Below, one piece after another: positions 46,501 to 58,500 of a stretch of 64,000 nucleotides of DNA (its first letter is position 1; each line of letters starts with the position of its first letter). Source of the DNA: Pholiota molesta. Taxonomy: Eukaryota > Basidiomycota > Agaricomycetes > Agaricales > Strophariaceae. The DNA is taken from assembly GCA_014925825.1 (NCBI GenBank), contig JACGCK010000002.1:1116001-1180000 (forward strand). Reading direction: 5' to 3'. Made by a program: the position numbers and the translations under genes. Below the pieces are notes generated by a model. That model worked only from the letters and a program-made list of their open reading frames with translations, made no database searches and was not told where the DNA came from.

Positions 46501-49500
46501 ATTTGAGCGCGCCGTTCTCCTCGAGTGATATCTGCTGAAAGTATAGCATTAGCGTTCAGTGCGCAGTGCAGTTACGTACATGCATACGGCCACGGCCACG
46601 GCCTGCATCGCATCATCCAAGGAACATCCAAGTTCAGAGGAGTTGGGTATGAAAGACATCAATGCGGCGATGTGTAATGTCGCTGTCAATGCCCGACGGC
46701 TGGAAACAGTTGGAATTTCCATAACACACAAACACAAACGACAAGATTCTTCAATTATGACGTGCATCTGCCCAACATCTATGCTCCGGCATTGTGGTTG
46801 GCAGCTGCGCAGAGGGGGACTCGAGGAACCCTGTGTATGATTTATTTAAATAATGAAAAATGGGCAGTTACAGTAACGCCGAGGACGGGCGGGCGACGGA
46901 TGTCTCTGCAGGAATTATACATACATACGCTGCAGCAGGCCAGAAGCCTAGTTACTTGAGTGAATGATGGATCACAAGTACGCGCTCCTGTAGAACGTTC
47001 CTGACGGCGCTCGCGGTACTGCCTGTTGCGTGCCATAACGTAGTAACTACCGAACTTTGTTGGAGTTCAATCTCACAATGTCTGTCAGACATACTCCACA
47101 CGACGGGAATGTTCGCATAGGACGGGCAGACAATTAAATCAAATAAACAGTAGTTCCCGCGCGTCTGCATGAGCATACATACCGTCAGCAGTCGTGCGTT
47201 GCTACAGATTATGATCAAGAACGTTGAATGGGCGTATTTGTTAATTTCACTTGGAAAGCCCGCGGAGCATTGGAACTTGAAAGGCGAATTTCCGTTGACA
47301 GTGCCAATGCATTTTCTGTAGAATGCGTTGAGAATGAGTACATAAGTCACAGCGAATGATAGTCAGATAGATCTAAGGCACTCTGTAACTAGGTTCAGTG
47401 CAAAGTTGTGCCACAGCCAGAGCCATGCAGTTCTATTGCACACGGCCACTTACTGAATTTGTCCTAGCATCGAAGTTTTTTTAAATCGCGCTATCTATGT
47501 AGTATCCTATCGGGTCCTATCTAATACTAGCTATGATCTGCGAGTGCACAGATAGGTACCCGGTCGGTATCTGCACCCCCACGAGAACCACGCGTCGCTC
47601 TTTGAGGCTCAGATAAGATGAACGTCGAACCCCAACTTCGATACATGATGTGGCATGACAGCGCGATAGCCAGCCAAATCCACGGACTCGGAGGTACTCG
47701 GACAAGTGCGCGTGCGTAGTACGCATCAAATATACATATGTCAAGTCAATGTCGCGTCGCGCGTTTACTTGCGCTTGTGTTGCACTGTTCGCGCGCGATC
47801 CTATAGACAGTTCATGGAAAAGAGGGCCGTAACGACGTTGTCGACCCGCATCAAAAGAGTCAACCTAAAGCCAACGCCTTACTCGAAGTTCGTGCATATT
47901 TTCACAATTTAATTCGCAATAGGCTCTCAAAGACTTGGATGACACGCTCTGGATCAAATGAGACCGTCGAGAAGACGTTGGCCAGATGAGTGCGCGAAGG
48001 ACGTGGATATACACGATCTCAGGCTCCAGCCTCAGGGCTTCCCGCGAAGCAACCGCGAAGCCCAGACGCGATCCCAGGAGGAATGATAATGAGCCAGATG
48101 CGTCCGACCCGGTCGATGCCCATCGCAGGCTCGGAAGCACGTCCCGATGATGGCCAGACCATCGACGATCGACGTTCCCAGCTGGTTGTGCCCACTCCAA
48201 GGTCCTTAACGCAGAACGGAGCACCGTACCCGATGAAACATACATAACTTAGTACTTACCTATAATTACCCATATCTGAGCCAGCGTACGGACCTTGTAG
48301 ATTGCTATTTAAACAAACTCTGCATCCACTCAACACTTGCATAGTTAAAATCCAACCAATCAAAAATGCAATCCACTAATAAATTCGATTTTTTGGCCGT
48401 AGCATCGGTACTAAACACTAACGTATGGTAAATAGAATAAGAGGAATAGCGTAGTGAATAATAAGTGGATAGATAAGTAGGTGTAGGGCAGACGCTAGTG
48501 TAGGCATGATAATAATTGTTGTGTGCGTGGATGGGTGATCTGATGTGGATGTAGATGCGTGCGCGTGATGTTGTCAACAGCGTCCCTCGTCCGTGGGGCG
48601 AGTCCTGGTGATGAAGTGGAATGACAGAAAAGGAAAGGCAAAGGCAAAATAAGAGTGTGGAATAAGAAATGCATTGATTGAAATTGACCGGCGACCGGCG
48701 ACATTGGGCGCAGCGCGGCGCTATTACCGAGGTATGCTGAACGAGCGACAGCGTAAGATACTTGTTATGGTCGATAGAGGTAGCAGTGACACTGGGAAGG
48801 GTATGCGGAGGTAGGTATACAGGCGTGCCTCATTCGCCACCTCGTTGGGTATGGGTCTCTCTGCTTCCTGATCTTCGCGCGTGGTTCGACGTCGGACCAA
48901 TGGGGAAAAGCCCAGGGAGATTGGATGCTACATATTAGCAGCGCCCGAAGGAGAAGGAGAAGAGCAGGAAGGGCGAAAGGATGAAAACGGAGCACGGACG
49001 AGGAAGGCCAACAAGGCGCGGAGAACGAGCGCCCCCGAGCAAATGAAGGATAAGGGATCGGACGGCGTCATAAAGCATGATTGAAGGCATGGAAGAAAAC
49101 GGAAGGAGTAATGAGTTGAAGTCAATTGGTGAATAGACAAATGAATGAACGGATGAGTCGATGAACAGATAAGCGGACGGGGGTCGTTGATGATACGATG
49201 CGATGCGATGCAGGCGTTGATTGTGAGGGGTATTGGATGGGTGAGAGGATGATGATTGGGACAATGTATGTGTAATGTCAATATAACAATGAGGATATAT
49301 ACGTGCAGACAAAAAAGCCCAAAAAGCACTGCAGAAACCCAGAAAGCAAACTAGAAAGGAAATGCCAATGCACAGCAGATAGATCGAAGATATAGAAGTG
49401 GAATTTGCGTCAGAACCAAAAGGAAAAAGAGACAGAGAAGAGACGCACAAGAAAGGGAATAACCACACTAAACCAAAAGATGGAATACAAGATTTTTATG

Positions 49501-49591
49501 ATAACGTTATCAACAGACAAAAAAATATATGACAGGAGATAATAAAAAGAAGAAAAGAACGGAAAAGAACACCAGAGCCCGTTGAATTAGC

Positions 49592-52561
49592 TCATGTCTT
49601 ACGCCTACCGCCAGCGCCGCCATTGCTCGTAGAAGCAGTCGCAGTTGGCGACGCAGAGGAAGGACTGGACTCGGGCGGTACGAAGTTTTTGTGAACGCGC
49701 ATATGCTGCCCGAGGTTGTCATGCCGCGAGAAATCCTTGCCACACCCGGGGAACATGCATTTGTGTGCTGTAGAAACAAGACGTAGTTAGTATACCACGG
49801 TAGATGAAAAAGTCCGCCGGGGAAAAACCACGTACGCTTCTCATACGTATGTATACTCCTCACATGCCTCTTCAAGTGCTCTCCCCGCGCAAAACACTTC
49901 CCGCACCCCTCCACCTCGCACAGATACATCCTCGCGCCTTTACCTCCGGGCCCCGCGCGCTTGCGCCCCGCACCGCTCGCCGCGCTGCGCAGGTCCTCGA
50001 GCGACTCCATCGTCGGCACGCGCCGCCCGCGCGACTTCTTCGTCAGATTCGGCACAGGCACGGGGATGGGCAGCGACGACGGCGCGCGTGAGAGCGCGGT
50101 GGCGCCCCCAGATGAAGACCCTGAGCCGCGCGTGCGCGTGGACGCGGAGGAATGCGACGACGCCGCACGCCCATGCGGCGTCCGCGCGCCCGCGTCCTCG
50201 CCGCCGTCGAGCGACGACGCGGAGCGCGAGCCGGTGGACTCCGCCACGCTCCCGTACCGCCCCCTCCCGTAACCATTCTCCGCCGTGTAATTGCCCTGCG
50301 CGTCGAAGAACGGCTCGCCAGCGGAGGCGGGGTAGGGCGTGTACCGCACGCGCGCGCTCGAGGCGCGCGGGCGCAGCGTGCGGGGCGCGCCGTGCGCGTT
50401 GGGGTACGACGCGGGCCCGGCGGCGTACGCGGCGTCGGCGCTGCTGCCGGCGGGCACGGCGAGGCCGTTGGACGCGGGCGTCGCGCTCGTCCCGCGGCGG
50501 CTGCGCGTGCGGCTGGAGGCGGCGCGCACGGTGCGCGCCGCGCGTGTGTTGAGCACGAACTCGGGTCGTTGTCGTCGTCGTAGTCGGAATCGGACGACGG
50601 CGACTCGTCGGGGTCCTCTGCGTCCTCGTCATCCTCGTCGTCATCCTCGCCATCTTCTTCATCCTCCGCCACCTCCTCGATATCCTCCTCTTCGTGCTGC
50701 GCACCGCGCTCCGAGCCCGATCCGGAGACGGATCCGGATACGGACGACGCGGATAAGGACGCGGACGACGCAGCGGGGGAGGACGGGCGCTTTGCGTGGG
50801 ATGGGCGCCCGGGGCACGGGGCATGCCGTGGCTGGCACCCCCCGGAGCGCCCACGCGGCGTGGGCGTGGGCGTGGGCGCTCTGCTGTCGCCTCTTGCCCT
50901 TCCTCCATGTCCATGTCCATGTCCAGCCCCATGTCCATCTCCGCCTCGCTCTCGCCCTCCGCGCCCTGCCGCCCTTCGCGCGCGCTCTCGGGGCAGCGGC
51001 GCCCGCGCGCGATCGCAGTGGCGGGCCGCTTGCGCGGCGAATCCTCCTCGCCCTCGCTCGCACCGGGCACGAGCTGCATCTCGCCCCCCATGTCCTGGGT
51101 CATCTCCGGGCCCTCCTCGGCGTGGCGCGCGACGAATTTGCCGATGTATTCCGGAGAATCGAGAACCACCTGCTGCTGGTGATAGTGCCCGTGCTGCTGC
51201 TGGTGGCTAATCTGTGTGTGCTGTGGCTGGTCATGTGTGTGGTGTGCGTGCGCGTGTATTTGTTGGCTGTGGTGGTGGTGATAAGCTTCTGTCTCCCAGC
51301 AATCCTCCTCTCCGTCCGCATCCTCTTCTCCCACCCCGTCCTCTGCGCCATGTCCATGTCCGTGGCTCATCCCGTCCATCGAGCCGTGTACATCGAGTCC
51401 AACTCCCAGGCTGCCGTCAACGAGAGGGAGCCCGCCGACCACGACCATACCGTCCATATCCATCATATCTCCCACAACCATTCCGTCCAGTCCGTCCATA
51501 TCCCCTACCATCCCGCCCATCTCGCCCATCCCTGTAAGGTCGCCCACGGAGGCGTTCATCTCGACGAGCGTGGCGAGGTGCTGCTGCTGGGCCCAGTGCG
51601 CCGCTTGCGCGTGGTGATGGTAAGCGAGCGATGCGCCGGGGGCGTCCGGCGCGAGCTCGTCAGGGTGGATGGTGCCCCCAGTTGGCCCTTGTGCCAGCGT
51701 ATAGCCCTGGAATGAAGGGCGACGCATCTCATGTTGTTGTTGCCGTTGCTGCTGCTGCTGGAGCTGCTGCTGGAGATGATGCTGCTGCTGCTGCTGTTGC
51801 TGCTGACGTTGCTGAATATGTTGCTGGTGCAGCTGCTCGTGCTGGAACGGGGGCGAATAGAAGGAGGTAGGTGGGGCTGACGAGGGCCCGGAAATGGAGG
51901 AGCGCGCTGGCGAGAGTGGCGTGTTCAGCGTGAAGGAGCTGCCGCCGCTGGAAGACGCGGTCGCGGGGCTAGGCTCGTGCGCGTGCCCCGTGTGAGTCTG
52001 CAGCATGTGCAGGTCCAGCGCGTCGTATGCGATGCCGGCGCGCTGGTGCTGGTGCTGGTGGTGATGCTGCTGCTGCTGCTGCTCCTGGTGCTGGTGGTGC
52101 ATTTGCTGCTGGTGGAGCTGTTGCTGTTGTTGGAGCAAGGCGTCCGGATATGCCGCGCCGGTGGTGGCCACCGCAGAATAGCCCTCCTCCTGCTTGATCC
52201 TCGGAGCGCCGCTGGCCGCGCTGCCCGCACCTGCGCCTCCCGTGGGTGCGGCGACAGCCGCGGACGAGGGCTCGGAGGTGCTCGAGTACGACGAGTAGCT
52301 CCTGCGGTGGTGCTCATCGGCCCAAGCGGCGTCGATGTCGTCGTAGTGAGAGGTGGCGGTGGCGGCTACGGCCGGGGTGTGCAGCGGGTAGGCGAGCTGC
52401 TGCGCGTAGACGGTGCGGGGGACATGGTAGGTGCGCGCGGGGACGGTGTAGGGCTGCTTCTTGGGGTCTGGTGCCCAGGGGAGGTAGGCTGCGTAGAGGT
52501 CGTCGTAGGCGTCGTCGAGCGGGGGTGGGGGGTTGTCGCTGTGGAAGGGGGCGTCGTGCAT
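49592..52561 (-). CDS. C2H2 zinc-finger transcription factor with long Gln/His tracts
   Basis: Four exons, 50855-52561, 50557-50789, 49836-50500 and 49592-49767, give about 926 residues. The C-terminus has two C2H2 fingers: YLCEVEGCGKCFARGEHLKR (from about residue 839, ending HVRSIH) and HKCMFPGCGKDFSRHDNLGQ (from about 870, ending HMRVH), joined by a TYEKP linker interrupted by intron 3. This paired-finger type at the extreme C-terminus resembles Msn2/4-like stress regulators; the assignment is inference. The N-terminal 570 residues hold poly-Gln, Gln/His and Met/Gly/Asp repeats (for example MGEMGGMVGDMDGLDGMVVG). Exon 2 is strongly acidic. Intron 1 (65 nt, GTGGGC to AAAG) and intron 2 (56 nt; an alternative acceptor makes it 44 nt) were placed because the frame must change twice. 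The ATG at 52561 is the first in frame. Confidence 0.8.
51700..52140 (-). repeat. CAG/CAC-type trinucleotide tracts in the transcription factor
   Basis: On the minus strand, blocks of CAG, CAA and CAC codons around 51735-51845 and 52040-52135 encode poly-Gln and Gln/His runs. On the plus strand they read as CTG/GTG repeats. Such tracts vary in length between strains in other fungi; that is an expectation, not seen here. Confidence 0.7.
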
Positions 52562-55500
52562 GGGGGCGGGGGGCGGAGGAGCAGCAGCTGCTCGCGGGGG
52601 AGGTGCATTTGTAGCGATAATCTTGCCAGGTTAATATTTGCACCCACTTGGCGTGATCGGCGCGCTTATGTACCCCCCACGCCGATCCCATCTCAGATCC
52701 ACCCCTCCCTGGGTCCCCGCCCGCTTTGGGCTGCGCTGTCACGCCTCGGCCACCACCTCCGGCCATTCTTTTCAAGCCCCGCCCGCCGCCTCTTCCATCT
52801 CCCGCCGTCACGCGACGCCGGCTCCGGGTCCTGCCATACCCCACCGCCAGTCCATTCCAGCCCTGGCCCTGGCGGATGCAAGCGTCTCCACACTGTGCGT
52901 TCCATCTCCCTGCGCTGCGCCCGCGCTGACTCGACGATAGACGCGCGTTGCGGACGGCTCTTGCTCAGCTGGCCACTGCATAATCCACGTATCGAATCCA
53001 CGCCATTCGAACTTTCTCGAAACAGCCCAATACATTGGAAGCGCTCTGCGCAGATCTGGGGTGGGTGGATGTGCCCTTATGTACATATTGCGATTGGATG
53101 AATCCATTTAAGCGCCAGCATACCGCGAACGTTTGACTGATGGGCAAGGTGGACTCTTCTGATAATTGCAAATTTACGCATCACGCCCTGGGCGGATAGC
53201 GACTAGATACGCTCGCTAAAATAGACACCGCAGGGATCGTCCAAAGTTTTGTTTTGGCAGCGATATACCATATGTAGATATGATAGGATGATGGTGATTG
53301 TGGAGCGGCGGCTGCCCCAAATTTGTTCGTCGTCCATACCATCGTCCGAAATACACATGCCCGACAATAATGCTGCGGGGCTCGACCTATCACCAGAGAT
53401 CACCAGCCACCAATTATTGGGGTGTTTCTACTGGAGACCAGCGCTAAGCGTTCTTTTACCTTTGTACACATCAGACTAACCCATATTGTCCATGGGTCGT
53501 CTGAATATTTATCCCAATATTGATGTGGTATCAATGTAACTGACGTGCATATACAGGTGCCTGCGCTTGGAACCTCTATTGAATGTGTATATGTACCCAC
53601 AGAACCTGCAAACGCTTCCTTCATCTTGAGAAAAAAAATCGTGTGTATGTACGCACGGTCAAGCGCGCTTGGGCGCTCGCCGTGCGAGTCGTGCGCTTAG
53701 TAGCTCTATATTCGGGAGTCCACAAAACACGTCAATACCAAGATAAGCACGCACATTCCCTGGATTTCACCGAGTACACAGCGTCACACTTTTATTCTGT
53801 ATCTCTCCCGACAGCCGATAAACAGGCTCGACAAACCACCGTAGTCGATTCGTAATTCGCCGGGGCATTCTGGGGGCCTGCCTGGAGCTACTGCCACATC
53901 ATAACCGTAATAAGTACTACTGCCCACCGCCTCGCGACTGATTATGTCCAGTCGTTCACTCGGTCCTTGTCTTCCTAGCGGCCACTGTTGTTCCAGGGCT
54001 TCATAAAGGTAAAGGGCTGCTGATCCAATCGATCGAAAGTGAAGAGCAACACACACAAAGCGTTGTATTCGCCACAGCATTGCACGACAATGGGTGTAAG
54101 TACCTATTGTCTAAATCACCCAGATATCCTCAAGGCCTGCGTTGGATTTTCAAAGGTCGCTATGATCGCGATCTAAATGTCTTGTAAGTAAGTATAGTTC
54201 GGACGCATTTAGTGGCGCTGCAACCTGTTTGATTTTCGTCACTACTGCACTCGGATATTTCATACATGTCAGTTTTTTTTCCCATTTCATTTCTTCTCGA
54301 GGGTGGGTTTCCTGATAGCGTACGTCAACCAACAGGTTTAGTCTCGCTCTCATTGCATTCCTAGTAGGTAAAACCTCAGGTTATTTCATGAAAGATGCCA
54401 ACATCAAACGCATTTCGCTCGCGGTCGCCTATGCCCTGTACTCACCGCCTCACCAGAGTCCAGACCATCTTTTCCCTTGTGTCTATCCTGGTCTTTGTAC
54501 TTGCTGCTGCGCTGGTCCCGCTACGCCTTTACTTGCGCTTACTGATCCTGACTGATCAACTACCCCAGCGCCCAAGGCATGTCTTAGCCGCCCCCAAATT
54601 GGGATTATTGTCATTTTGGACGCCATGGATATGATCAAGCCAATTGTACTAGTAGCGCTCGAAGATCTACTGCACCACTGCCTCCGGGTATGCTGCCATA
54701 CTGAACGGACCAGATTATTGTTCTGCCAAACCACAGCTGCGTGTGCGGAACATCGCGATCTTGCCCATTGGTAGTATACCTCGAGGCTGAAAGGGTTTCT
54801 GATTTCTCGAGCGCTCACATTCACTGATGATTAAAAAAACGTGCAGATTATCCATTTTAATTTGCATGCCCCATTTTAGCAAGAGGTACATATTGGGAGG
54901 GTACGCATTTCGCTTTATTTCTGCGACTGCTGCGGTTGAAAGACTCTGATTGAGATCCAGTAGTGGTGTGCACTACTGGCGCGCATATCTGATAACAATA
55001 AGCGTCGAACCTGGTTCCAGTCATCTAGTATACGTCTTCAAAGCGCCTTGCATTGCGTGTGTCGATAGATGATCATGAGAGTCATCGTGTGTGCCGCTGG
55101 AACCGTGCATGGCCGCATCACTGATTAATCGCGTTGTACTCGCATCAGCCTTGGACCAAGAAGCGCGCAAAAGGGTAGCTTGAGAAAGAAGGCGACAATC
55201 GTCGAGGGGATACAGTGGCCACCTAATCTGATAAGCCGCCCTGTCGTGATTATTTCATAACTGGACCTGCTTCGTCCTCGAGGCTTTGGTGTTTCGTTGA
55301 AATTAACGTAACGCAGTTAAAGTTTTAAACATAGCATCCATCCTAGAAAGGGAATTATCGAGCGCCCGTAGATATAATGCAGAGCCAATCGGGGTTAGAC
55401 TAAGTTAATACCATGTTTTCGAAGTGCAGCAGCAGCATTGCTACCAGCCACAGCACGCTGCAAATGTCAAGTCAAGAATATAGTCACCGGTGAACAAACC

Positions 55501-58500
55501 AACAGAATGGGCAATAGACATGTGGTGAATGCACTGCAACGTTCAAGGAATTCAAATAATTCAAGTCCGATGATCCATCGATTCGATAATTGCATACGAG
55601 CTGCACTGATTGTGCTACGGAAACTTGACGGAAAGTTGAAACACGAAAAACATGACATGGCCGTTTATAGAATCGTGAATGACTTGGAGGATACTCGCCA
55701 TGTCTTCCTTTCTCTTGATATGTCTTCGATTGATTTCCAACGAATCGATGGCTCAATTATCGATTAATGTGTGAAGGAATATTCGAACTCAACAGATCAT
55801 TACCATTGTATTTGTCTTTTGGAAAAACAAACACCTTCTTTCGTTTGTCAACCTTCCGAACTTTTCTTAAATCCTCGGCCCATCCCCACAGGGCCACAGA
55901 CTCAGCGCTCAGCGCTCAGCCACCTGTAATTACTCTCCTTCGTCATATGACCCGGCACATTCCACCTTGGACCTACACATCCTGCCCCCAACGTAATCCA
56001 TCAGACTGCCTTTTAAGCTTTCTAGCTTTCGTGCCTTATTTCTTTCCTAGTCAGCTGGACACATGCGCCGTTACCGGGCACTAGCAATCACCAGGTTCCT
56101 TATCGGCCATCACCATCTCGTCAATTGAATTGAATCTACTTATTGTCCGCTGCCTACATACAACCTGGCCGCAAGAATGCGGCCTACACCTATGTACTCG
56201 CACATCGTACATATTGTGCAGCCTTGCTTTGATCGTATTCAGTGACTGGTTTCAATGTTACATTACTGTATATTGAAATCCTACGAAATCGAAACCTATT
56301 GAAAGCTCGATCAAAGTTACATTTATGGCGAATAATTAATCTTAAGGCCGCACCCACAAAATCATTATCTGGGTGAAGCGGCCTTGCATGTTCGTGCTTA
56401 TCGGCGACCAAGAACTGGCCACAAGGCAGCCATGCAAGAATTTCAAACGCGCGCAATGTTTGCAGCTAAAGTACTGCTCCGATTTCGAGGCCGAAATCCG
56501 GATGATGCAGCCATACTCCGGCCAGAATCTTCCCCAGCCACTGTAACCAATCAATCAATGTGCTTTTTCCGTCGATGCATAGTACATACCCTAAGAGAGT
56601 CTGCTCATTTTATGTGTAATGGCAAACAGATTATTTTGCTGTTATCACTGTGTGCACTCAAGTCACGGTAGTGGCACATTCGAAATGCTTCAAGCGCACA
56701 GCCACCGGTTGACCGGTTTGACCCCCCGACTTGCGGCGTTTATTCTGGAATCTGCGCGAATAACCAATTGTAAAAATCATTTCATGTGTGTCTGTTGGTC
56801 ACAAAAACGGTTAATTAAATTCCTCAATCCACACTTGCGCACTGGCAATGGGACCCCAACATTCGCGTTTCGGTTTCAATGGAGACAGATGGAAATTTGC
56901 AAGAGAGAGAATGAAATTTCGAACGCAACACTGCACGCTCATGGCCGCTGAAGTTTGGCGCTAGCACTCCGACTACAGCGGCACTGCGTTTCTGCCTCAG
57001 ATGTCAAGCACGCATGCGACTGCGATGTAAACGCACGCAAGCGCGGCGCGCGCACGCGTGTTACATGCCGGCGGTAATACGTTGTACACAACATGTATTG
57101 TATTAAGTATAAATATATTTATGAATTACTTATGGTGCCCGAGTCGACACGTCGGTGCGTAGCGCAGCCACCGGACTGCACTGTATACGCAGGGTGCGAT
57201 ACGCTAAATTTGTACGTCTGCCGCGATGGCGGTGCAACGGCGATCAGCAAAATATTCACTTTTGGTTGATGCCGATTGACGGCAATCAAATGTCCATGAT
57301 CTACTCACCAAATTTGGAGCAACTTAAGAAGACTCAAGTCGTGAACCTTCTCGTAACAGTCTGGTCTTGACTCGACGCTGCTCGAAAATTTAACGGAGAT
57401 TGCGCGGGAGTACACTTCGGGCTTTCTCGGGCTTTTCTGTTGGAGTGACATCGGAAGGTGTTGTACCCGTCGAACCGTCTGCAGGCGGCCTTTGCGCCTG
57501 GGCGTCCATTTTGCCAGTGCAACTCGTCATTTCGCTTTGGTGATCCTAAGCTTTGTGAGACTCAAACTTGCCCGGAATATTACTTACAAATGTAGATTGT
57601 CTGCTCACTGTTGCTTAGATGTGCAGTATTGTACTACATTTGAATGGAATTAGTAATTTACATCTCAGATTAAGCTCTCTCTCTCAAATCGACGTCTGTT
57701 TGGAGGAATGCAGAACATTCCTCCTGGCTATCAAAGGTCCGAGCGCTGCGCATAGCTGTGTGTGTGCGATCTCGCGGGAAAAGCTTTCCAATTCCAAGGA
57801 AAACTTTCGTCAAACCATGTGTTTGAAATTTTCTACATAAGAGGCGCCACTGGCGTTGAAAAAATAAAACAAGTTCTTCTGCCGAGATTATGTCTTAATA
57901 TGGATCGTAATATATAAGCTGCTTCCATTATGAATACCTACGCATAGTTATAAATGCACTGAAATTTGTATCCTCTTGTCTGAACTCACCCGTCAGATGA
58001 GCTCTAAGTGGCCATTTCCGCAGTTTGTTGGCAGTTCGGTAGTATACTTATGTTAACATGTTGCTGCAATGTGATAATAACTTCATTCTTAGGTAGACAT
58101 TGCCCAGTGCACTTACCCATTAAGACGAATACACTTAATTTACGCCCTAGCCGGCTATCGTGAGGTCTATGTTTTCAATTTGCGCAAGGCATCGTTAAAC
58201 ATGGTAACATTGCAGCCCCATCCTCCGCTGTCAAAAATCAAAGCACCCATCGAGATGTGAGCAGGGCCTACATTTTCTGGCCTTGCATTTCAGCACACCG
58301 GCCAAATAAATTTGTTGACATCGGATACATGTGGCCGTCATGGTATTTCCATGCCACATCCAGGTATCAAAAACTTTACTTGACCGCAGAGAATTTTTCA
58401 CTCGTCGTATTCTATGATGTCCAAAGTGAGTTCAAAGACCCCAGCAATGAGTACTTTCCCCTACAAGCAACTATGCGGTGACATTTTTATGTAACTGATA

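Larger units (their letters stand above)
40058..49591. other. gene-poor region of about 9.5 kb
   Basis: Between centrin and the stop of the transcription factor gene. Open frames are short and lack family features on both strands. I found no reverse transcriptase, integrase, transposase, helicase, LTR pair or tRNA by eye. It contains possible coding relics near 40390-40620 and 41000-41400, an inverted repeat at 42376-42477, tandem duplications at 43492-43543, a GC-rich open island at 47865-48245, and CpG-rich and short microsatellite patches. Confidence 0.45.

Noticed and set aside
50339..51715. 458-codon rightward open frame
   Set aside because: It is the antisense of the Gln/His-rich exon of the transcription factor; its length comes from the biased codons and it contains no domain.
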